DNA from: Pseudomonas monteilii
Lineage (GTDB): Bacteria; Pseudomonadota; Gammaproteobacteria; Pseudomonadales; Pseudomonadaceae
NCBI GenBank assembly: GCA_001534745.1
Contig: CP013997.1
Location: 248,001 to 312,000 of the forward strand
Length of the DNA stretch: 64,000 nucleotides
Direction of reading: 5' to 3'
Positions within the stretch are counted from its first letter, which is position 1. Every line of letters starts with the position of its first letter. A program made the translations under genes and the position numbers. Shown here piece by piece: positions 58,326 through 64,000 of the stretch. The notes beneath the pieces were generated by a model. It did not search any database, had not been told where the DNA came from, and saw only the letters and a program-made list of their open reading frames with translations.

Positions 58326-61256
58326 ATGCGTCTGCCTTTGCCGCCCCAACTTCCCGCCATTCTCCAGCCCCTGGTCACTCGCAACCGACAGGCCCTGGAC
58401 GACGCCTTGGCCGCCCATCTCGAGGCGGCGGGGCATGCCTTCAGCGAGGCGCGGCGTCGCCAGTTCGACCAGGTCGCGGCCGCCAGCGAGTTTGTGCTCG
58501 ACCAGAGTCTGCGCGAGCCGGGCATGGTCTGCGAGCTGCTGGCCAGCGGTGAACTGGAGCGCGCCTTGGCGCCGGGCGAGTTGCGTGAGCGCATCGCCAC
58601 TGCGGCAGCGGCGGCAGACAGCGAAGACGCCCTGGCGCGCCAGTTGCGCCGCGAGCGCAACCGCCAGCAGGTGCGCATCATCTGGCGCGACATCACCCGC
58701 CAGGCCGATCTGGCGCAGACCTGCCGTGACCTGTCCGACCTGGCCGATGCGTCGATCGACCTGGCCTACCACTGGCTGTATCCGCGCCACTGCCAGCAGT
58801 TCGGCACCCCGATCGGCCGCAGCGGCGCGCCGCAGCACATGGTGGTGCTGGGCATGGGCAAGCTGGGCGCCGTGGAACTGAACCTGTCTTCGGACATCGA
58901 CCTGATCTTCGCCTTCCCCGAAGGTGGGGAGACCGAAGGCGTCAAGCGCCCGCTGGACAATCAGGAGTTCTTCACCCGTTTGGGACAGCGCCTGATCAAG
59001 GCGCTCGACCCGGTCACCGTCGACGGCTTCGTGTTCCGCGTCGACATGCGCCTGCGGCCCTATGGCTCGGCGGGCGCCCTGGTGCTGAGCTTCAATGCCC
59101 TGGAGCACTACTATCAGGACCAGGGTCGCGACTGGGAACGCTACGCCATGATCAAGGCGCGTGTGGTGGCGGGTGACCAGGACAGCGGCGCGCAGCTGCA
59201 GGCGATGCTGCGGCCTTTCGTCTATCGCCGCTACCTGGACTTCTCGGCCATCGAGGCGCTGCGCACCATGAAGCAGCTGATCCAGCAGGAGGTGCGGCGC
59301 AAGGGCATGGCCGACAACATCAAGCTCGGCTCCGGCGGCATCCGCGAGGTCGAGTTCATCGCTCAGGCCTTCCAGCTGATCCATGGCGGACGCGACCTGA
59401 GCCTGCAGCAGCGGCCGTTGCTCAAGGTGCTGGCCACGCTCGAAGGGCAGGGCTATCTGCCCCCGGCGGTCGTGACCGAGCTGCGCGACGGGTACCAGTT
59501 CCTGCGTTATACCGAGCATGCCATCCAGGCTATCGCCGACCGTCAGACCCAGATGCTGCCAGAGGACGAGACCGGCCGCGCCCGGGTCGCCTACATGCTC
59601 GGTTTCGACGACTGGGAGACCTTCCACGCGCAGCTCATGCACTGGCGCGGCCGCATCGACTGGCACTTCCGTCAGGTGATCGCCGACCCCGACGAGGACG
59701 AGGCCGAAGGGGAGCTGGTGGTCGGCGGCGAATGGTCGCCACTGTGGGAGCAGGTCCAGGACGAAGAGGCGGCCAGCCGCCAGCTGCACGAAGCCGGCTT
59801 CGGCCGTCCCGACGAGGCCCTGCGGCGCCTGGCCGGTTTGCGCGCCAGCCCTTCGTTGCGCTCGATGCAGCGCATCGGTCGCGAACGCCTCGACGCCTTT
59901 ATCCCGCGCCTGCTGGCCCAGGCCGTGGAGCACGCCGACCCGGACCTGGTGCTCGAGCGTGTACTGCCGTTGGTGGAGGCCGTGGCGCGGCGCTCGGCCT
60001 ATCTGGTGCTGCTGACGGAAAACCCTGGGGCCCTGCGCCGCCTGCTGACCCTGTGCGCGGCCAGCCCGTGGATCGCCGAGCAGATCGCCCGCTACCCGCT
60101 GTTGCTCGACGAGCTGCTCAACGAAGGACGGCTGTTCAGCCCGCCCCTGGCGCCCGAACTGGCCTCGGAGCTGCGCGAGCGGTTGACGCGCATTCCCGAG
60201 GACGACCTGGAGCAACAGATGGAGGCCCTGCGGCATTTCAAGCTGGCCCACAACCTGCGCGTGGCCGCCTCGGAGATCACCGGCCACCTGCCGCTGATGA
60301 AAGTCAGCGACTACCTGACCTGGCTGGCCGAAGCGATCCTCGACCAGGTGCTGGCCCTGGCCTGGCGCCAGACCGTGGCTCGCCACGGGCAGCCCAAGCG
60401 TCTCGACGGCAGCCTGTGCGACCCAGGATTCATCATCGTGGGCTACGGCAAGGTCGGCGGAATCGAACTGGGGCACGGCTCGGACCTGGACCTGGTGTTC
60501 ATCCACGACGGCGACCCGCAGGCCGAAACCGATGGAGCCAAACCGATCGATGGGGCGCAGTTCTTCACCCGCCTGGGGCAACGCATCATCCACCTGCTGA
60601 CCACCCATACCGCGTCCGGCCAGCTCTACGACGTCGACATGCGCCTGCGGCCGTCGGGGGCTGCCGGCCTGCTGGTCAGTTCGCTCGGGGCATTCGAGCG
60701 TTACCAGCAGAAAGAGGCCTGGACCTGGGAGCACCAGGCACTGGTCCGGGCACGCGTGCTGGTCGGCTGTGGCCAGGTCGGCCAGGCGTTCGAGGCGGTG
60801 CGGGCCCAGGTACTGGGACAGCCACGGACCCTGGAGACGTTGCGTGGGCAAGTCAGCGAGATGCGCGCCAAGATGCGCGACAACCTCGGTAGCCGCGCCA
60901 CCGCTGCCGGTACGGCAGCCAACGCGTTCGACGCCGGTCAGCCGTTCGACATCAAGCAGGACGCCGGTGGCATCGTCGACATCGAGTTCATGGTGCAGTA
61001 CGCCACGCTTGCCTGGTCCCATACGCACCCGGCGCTGCTGCGCTGGACCGACAACGTGCGCCTGCTCGAAGAACTCGAGCAGGCCGGGCTGCTGCCAGCC
61101 AGCGATGCCGGGCTGCTGCGCGAAGTCTACAAGGCCTACCGTTCGGCCTCCCACCGGCAGGCCCTGCAGAAGCACCCAGGCGTGATCGATGCAGCGCAGT
61201 TCGCCGACGAGCGCCGTCAGGTACGGCGCATCTGGGCGGCGCTGGGGTTGTCGTGA
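58326..61256 (+). CDS. glnE: Glutamine synthetase adenylyltransferase / adenylyl-removing enzyme
   Basis: GlnE adds and removes AMP on glutamine synthetase according to PII and glutamine. The 976-residue protein has two nucleotidyltransferase domains. The N-terminal, deadenylating one has LSSDIDLIFAFPEGG near 200. The C-terminal, adenylylating one has GHGSDLDLVFIHDGD near 715. Both have GKLG/GKVGG motifs before the acid pairs and RLRPYG / RLRPSG after, with helical regulatory regions between and a C-terminal helical bundle. It stands alone between aceE and the LPS core genes, the usual Pseudomonas position. Confidence 0.96.
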   Translation: MRLPLPPQLPAILQPLVTRNRQALDDALAAHLEAAGHAFSEARRRQFDQVAAASEFVLDQSLREPGMVCELLASGELERALAPGELRERIATAAAAADSEDALARQLRRERNRQQVRIIWRDITRQADLAQTCRDLSDLADASIDLAYHWLYPRHCQQFGTPIGRSGAPQHMVVLGMGKLGAVELNLSSDIDLIFAFPEGGETEGVKRPLDNQEFFTRLGQRLIKALDPVTVDGFVFRVDMRLRPYGSAGALVLSFNALEHYYQDQGRDWERYAMIKARVVAGDQDSGAQLQAMLRPFVYRRYLDFSAIEALRTMKQLIQQEVRRKGMADNIKLGSGGIREVEFIAQAFQLIHGGRDLSLQQRPLLKVLATLEGQGYLPPAVVTELRDGYQFLRYTEHAIQAIADRQTQMLPEDETGRARVAYMLGFDDWETFHAQLMHWRGRIDWHFRQVIADPDEDEAEGELVVGGEWSPLWEQVQDEEAASRQLHEAGFGRPDEALRRLAGLRASPSLRSMQRIGRERLDAFIPRLLAQAVEHADPDLVLERVLPLVEAVARRSAYLVLLTENPGALRRLLTLCAASPWIAEQIARYPLLLDELLNEGRLFSPPLAPELASELRERLTRIPEDDLEQQMEALRHFKLAHNLRVAASEITGHLPLMKVSDYLTWLAEAILDQVLALAWRQTVARHGQPKRLDGSLCDPGFIIVGYGKVGGIELGHGSDLDLVFIHDGDPQAETDGAKPIDGAQFFTRLGQRIIHLLTTHTASGQLYDVDMRLRPSGAAGLLVSSLGAFERYQQKEAWTWEHQALVRARVLVGCGQVGQAFEAVRAQVLGQPRTLETLRGQVSEMRAKMRDNLGSRATAAGTAANAFDAGQPFDIKQDAGGIVDIEFMVQYATLAWSHTHPALLRWTDNVRLLEELEQAGLLPASDAGLLREVYKAYRSASHRQALQKHPGVIDAAQFADERRQVRRIWAALGLS

Positions 61257-61370
61257 CCGGGAGCGGGCGCACGGTGGTACACTGATCGGCATTTAGCCTG
61301 AAGAGCACGTGGTGCCTCGGGTGGTCGGCAGCATAGGGCAGGAAGGGGCAACAAGACCGCATGGCGGTCC

Positions 61371-61437
61371 ATCGCGGCACTGGGGCCGCTCCTACAGAGG
61401 CCGCAAGGCGCCTCGATTCGGGAGCGGCCCCAGCGTC
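61371..61437. repeat. Second-type REP pair between glnE and waaF
   Basis: CATCGCGGCACTGGGGCCGC and the inverted GGGAGCGGCCCCAGCG copy form the same REP type as at 6548-6672. The gap 61257-61515 holds nothing else visible apart from the waaF ribosome site (GGAAGA). Confidence 0.7.
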
Positions 61438-61515
61438 TTTGAACGCCCTGCCACCATTCGCCGCCCCTCAGCCCGATCGAGGCCCCAGGCTTCCCGGAGC
61501 GATACTGGAAGACGC

Positions 61516-62565
61516 ATGAACATTCTGATCATTGGGCCCAGCTGGGTCGGCGACATGGTGATGGCGCAGACCTTGTTCCAGTGCCTGAAACTGCAGCACC
61601 CCGAGTGCGCGATCGACGTGCTGGCCCCCGAGTGGAGCCGGCCGATCCTCGAACGCATGCCCGAAGTCCGCCAGGCCTTGAGCTTTCCGCTCGGCCACGG
61701 CGCGCTTGAGCTCGGCATCCGGCGGCGCATCGGCAAGTCCCTGGCCGGTCAGTACGACCAGGCGATCGTGCTGCCCAACTCGCTGAAATCGGCGCTGGTG
61801 CCCTTCTTCGCCGGGATCCCCAAGCGCACCGGCTGGCGGGGCGAACTGCGCTTCGGCCTGCTCAACGATGTGCGCACGCTGGACAAGGCCCGGTACCCGC
61901 TGATGATCGAGCGCTTCATGGCGCTGGCCTATGCGCCCGGTACCGAACTGACCCAGCCTTACCCGCGGCCGGCGCTGCGCATCGAGCCTGCCAGTCGCGA
62001 CGCGGCCCTGGCCAAGTTCGGCCTGGAGCTGGACCGGCCGGTCCTGGCGCTGTGCCCCGGGGCCGAGTTCGGCGAATCCAAGCGCTGGCCGGCCGAGCAT
62101 TACGCCGAGGTGGCCGAGGCCCTGATTCGCCTGGGCTGGCAGGTCTGGCTGTTCGGCTCGAAGAAGGACCACCCGGTGGGTGAGTCGATTCGCGAGCGGT
62201 TGATCCCAGGCTTCAGGGAAGAGTCGGTGAACCTCTCAGGGGAAACCTCGCTGGCCGAGGCCATCGACCTGCTGTCCTGCGCCAAGGCGGTGGTATCCAA
62301 CGATTCAGGACTGATGCACGTGGCCGCCGCGCTGGCCCGGCCCCTGGTGGCCGTGTACGGCTCGACCTCGCCGGGGTTCACGCCGCCGCTGGCCGAGCAG
62401 GTCGAGGTGGTGCGCCTGGGGATCGAGTGCAGCCCCTGCTTCGAGCGCACCTGCCGGTTCGGGCACTACAACTGCCTGCGCCTGCTCGAGCCGCCCGCGG
62501 TCATTGCCGCCCTGCGCCAGCTCCCCGGTGCGGCGCTGATCGATGTCGTGGCCGAGGTCGACTGA
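61516..62565 (+). CDS. waaF: LPS heptosyltransferase II
   Basis: WaaF adds the second heptose to the LPS inner core at the cytosolic face of the inner membrane. The ATG at 61516 gives 349 residues. It is a family 9 glycosyltransferase: MNILIIGPSWVGDMVMAQTL at the N-terminus, LPNSLKSALVPFFAGIPKRT mid-protein, and the donor-site blocks LCPGAEFGESKRWP and SNDSGLMHVAAALARPLVAV, YGSTSPGFTPP. It is followed by waaC one base after its stop. Confidence 0.95.
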   Translation: MNILIIGPSWVGDMVMAQTLFQCLKLQHPECAIDVLAPEWSRPILERMPEVRQALSFPLGHGALELGIRRRIGKSLAGQYDQAIVLPNSLKSALVPFFAGIPKRTGWRGELRFGLLNDVRTLDKARYPLMIERFMALAYAPGTELTQPYPRPALRIEPASRDAALAKFGLELDRPVLALCPGAEFGESKRWPAEHYAEVAEALIRLGWQVWLFGSKKDHPVGESIRERLIPGFREESVNLSGETSLAEAIDLLSCAKAVVSNDSGLMHVAAALARPLVAVYGSTSPGFTPPLAEQVEVVRLGIECSPCFERTCRFGHYNCLRLLEPPAVIAALRQLPGAALIDVVAEVD

Positions 62566-62566
62566 C

Positions 62567-63625
62567 GTGCGTGTGCTGATCGTCAAGACCTCGTCCCTAG
62601 GCGACGTGATCCATACGCTGCCGGCGCTGACCGATGCGGCCCGCGCCATCCCCGGCATCCGCTTCGACTGGGTGGTGGAGGAGGGCTTCGCCGAAATTCC
62701 CGGCTGGCACCCGGCCGTGGACCAGGTCATCCCGGTGAACATCCGCAGGTGGCGCAAGCAGCTCTGGCAGACGTTCAAGAACGGCGAGTGGCGCCAGTTC
62801 AAGGCGCGCGTGCGCGAGCGTTCCTACGACCTGGTCATCGATGCCCAGGGCCTGCTCAAGTCGGCGTGGCTGACGCGCTACGTCAAGGCGCCGGTCGCCG
62901 GGCTGGACCGTTATTCGGCACGCGAAGGCTGGTCGAGCCGCTTCTACGACCGACGCCTGTCGGTCGCCCTCTGCCAGCATGCCGTGGAGCGCGTGCGCCA
63001 ACTGTTCGCCCTGGCGCTGGCCTACGACCTGCCCGAGGGGCTGGGCGACTACGGCCTGGACCTGTCCCGTCTGGACCTGCCGCCGACTGCGCCGTACGTG
63101 GTGTTCCTGCATGGCACCACCTGGGACACCAAGCACTGGCCGGAAGCCTACTGGCGTACCTTGGCCGAGCGCATGGATCAGCACCGCCTGAAGGTCTGCC
63201 TGCCCTGGGGCAACCCGGTCGAGAAGGCCCGGGCCGAGCGCATCGCCCAAGGCCTGGCGCATTGCCAGGTATTGCCCAAGCTGAACCTGGCTGGCGTCGC
63301 CCGTATCCTGGCCGCTGCCAGGGCCTGCGTGGCAGTGGACACCGGCCTCGGGCACCTGGCCGCGGCACTGGACGTGCCGACCGTGTCGCTGTTCGGCCCC
63401 ACCGACCCTGGCCTGACCGGCGCTTACGGGCGTGCCCAGGTGCATCTGGGCAGCGACTGGCCCTGCGCGCCTTGCCTGCAGAAGACCTGCACCTACAAAC
63501 CGAGCGCCGAGGACCTGCGCCGGTTCGACATCCAACGCGAGTGGCCGCTGTGCTTCACTCGCCTGAATCCCGAGCACGTGGCGAGCCGCCTGAGCACGCT
63601 GCTGCTGACCGAGGCTGTTCGTTGA
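62567..63625 (+). CDS. waaC: LPS heptosyltransferase I
   Basis: WaaC adds the first heptose to Kdo of the LPS core. I chose the GTG at 62567 because it gives the family start MRVLIVKTSSLGDVIHTLPA and lies one base after the waaF stop; it encodes 352 residues. GT9 motifs: VVEEGFAEIPGWHP, DAQGLLKSAWL, VFLHGTTWDTKHWPEAYW, AVDTGLGHLAAALDVPTVSL and FGPTDPGLTGAYG. The TGA overlaps the waaG ATG. Confidence 0.95.
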   Translation: MRVLIVKTSSLGDVIHTLPALTDAARAIPGIRFDWVVEEGFAEIPGWHPAVDQVIPVNIRRWRKQLWQTFKNGEWRQFKARVRERSYDLVIDAQGLLKSAWLTRYVKAPVAGLDRYSAREGWSSRFYDRRLSVALCQHAVERVRQLFALALAYDLPEGLGDYGLDLSRLDLPPTAPYVVFLHGTTWDTKHWPEAYWRTLAERMDQHRLKVCLPWGNPVEKARAERIAQGLAHCQVLPKLNLAGVARILAAARACVAVDTGLGHLAAALDVPTVSLFGPTDPGLTGAYGRAQVHLGSDWPCAPCLQKTCTYKPSAEDLRRFDIQREWPLCFTRLNPEHVASRLSTLLLTEAVR

Positions 63626-64000
63626 TGCAACTGGCTTTCGTACTCTACAAATACTTCCCCTTCGGCGGACTGCAGCGTGACTTCATGCGCATCGCCCTGG
63701 AGTGCCAGGCACGGGGTCACCAGATCCGCGTGTACACCCTGATCTGGGAAGGCGACGTGCCGCCCGGCTTCGAGGTGAACGTGGCCCCGGTCAAGGCGCT
63801 GTTCAACCACCGGCGCAACGAGAAGCTCAGCGCGTGGATGGCGGCGGACCTGGCACGGCGCCCGGTCGATCGCCTGATCGGCTTCAACAAGATGCCGGGC
63901 CTGGACGTCTACTACGCTGCCGACGGCTGTTTCGAGGACAAGGCGCAGACCCTGCGCGGCGGGCTGTACCGCCGTTGGGGCCGCTACCGGCACTTCGCCG
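63625..64000 (+). CDS. waaG: LPS core glucosyltransferase (5' part, runs off the window)
   Basis: These are the first 125 residues of a family 4 glycosyltransferase of the WaaG type, starting MQLAFVLYKYFPFGGLQRDF with the donor-loop GGLQRD typical of WaaG. Further family blocks are RGHQIRVYTLIWEGDVP, NHRRNEKLSAWM and GFNKMPGLDVYYAADGC. It adds the first outer-core sugar to heptose. It overlaps the waaC stop (TGATG), so waaF-waaC-waaG form one coupled unit. The C-terminal two thirds lie outside. Confidence 0.94.
   Translation, partial: MQLAFVLYKYFPFGGLQRDFMRIALECQARGHQIRVYTLIWEGDVPPGFEVNVAPVKALFNHRRNEKLSAWMAADLARRPVDRLIGFNKMPGLDVYYAADGCFEDKAQTLRGGLYRRWGRYRHFA

Noticed and set aside
58302..61292. 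Open frame of nearly 1,000 codons on the minus strand
   Set aside because: Exact antisense of glnE, which has full family motifs.

Overview
The window is chromosomal DNA from a Pseudomonas, most likely the P. putida group. The evidence is high-GC coding bias, many REP palindromes of the GCGGGCAAGCCCGCTCCCAC type, and a gene order (his genes, betaine catabolism cluster, aceEF, glnE, waaFCG) like the one I remember for P. putida KT2440. No rRNA, tRNA, CRISPR array, prophage or intact insertion sequence was seen.

Layout. 1-813: 5' part of an AsmA-family gene (-). 1193-2854: OFA-type MFS transporter. 3050-6190: histidine genes hisB-hisH-DUF2164-hisA-hisF. 6751-13115: quaternary amine uptake and control, with the ABC transporter cbcXWV (-), L-serine dehydratase, and the AraC-type activator GbdR with a good sigma-54 promoter candidate. 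13343-16015: four minus-strand genes of unknown role, including two adjacent proteins that look like diverged duplicates of each other. 16268-24089: dipeptidase, DUF5943, dgcA, dgcB, etfA, etfB. 25115-27803: divergent gbcA and gbcB. 28003-28520: small coiled-coil protein plus a divergent ZapA. 28722-39510: ltaE (-), then glyA-soxBDAG-purU and fdhA. 39558-43719: an AT-richer patch of RHS-core mini-genes, an IS630 remnant, a decayed second copy of part of fdhA and DUF2780 remnants. 43739-48990: acyltransferase, retropepsin-like protein, creB-creC-creD. 49276-53332: GST, MsrA and a PAS/GAF/GGDEF/EAL protein. 53630-57945: aceF and aceE (-). 58326-64000: glnE, waaF, waaC and the start of waaG.

How it works together. 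CbcXWV imports choline, betaine or carnitine. GbcAB demethylates glycine betaine to dimethylglycine, DgcAB makes sarcosine (EtfAB probably takes the electrons), and SoxBDAG makes glycine. GlyA joins glycine with methylene-THF to give serine, and the serine dehydratase turns serine into pyruvate for AceEF. PurU and FdhA handle the one-carbon units released by the demethylations. GbdR is the known activator of much of this set.

The most unusual content is a family of five orphan RHS-core mini-genes or fragments (one at 24.2 kb, four at 39.6-43.0 kb). Each has a near-palindromic element of the form ACTGGCA-N6-GNCAGT upstream. Other points of interest are the unknown paralogous pair at 14.4-16.0 kb, an orphan terminator suggesting a small RNA near 13.65-13.87 kb, and a second, divergent ZapA-type pair.
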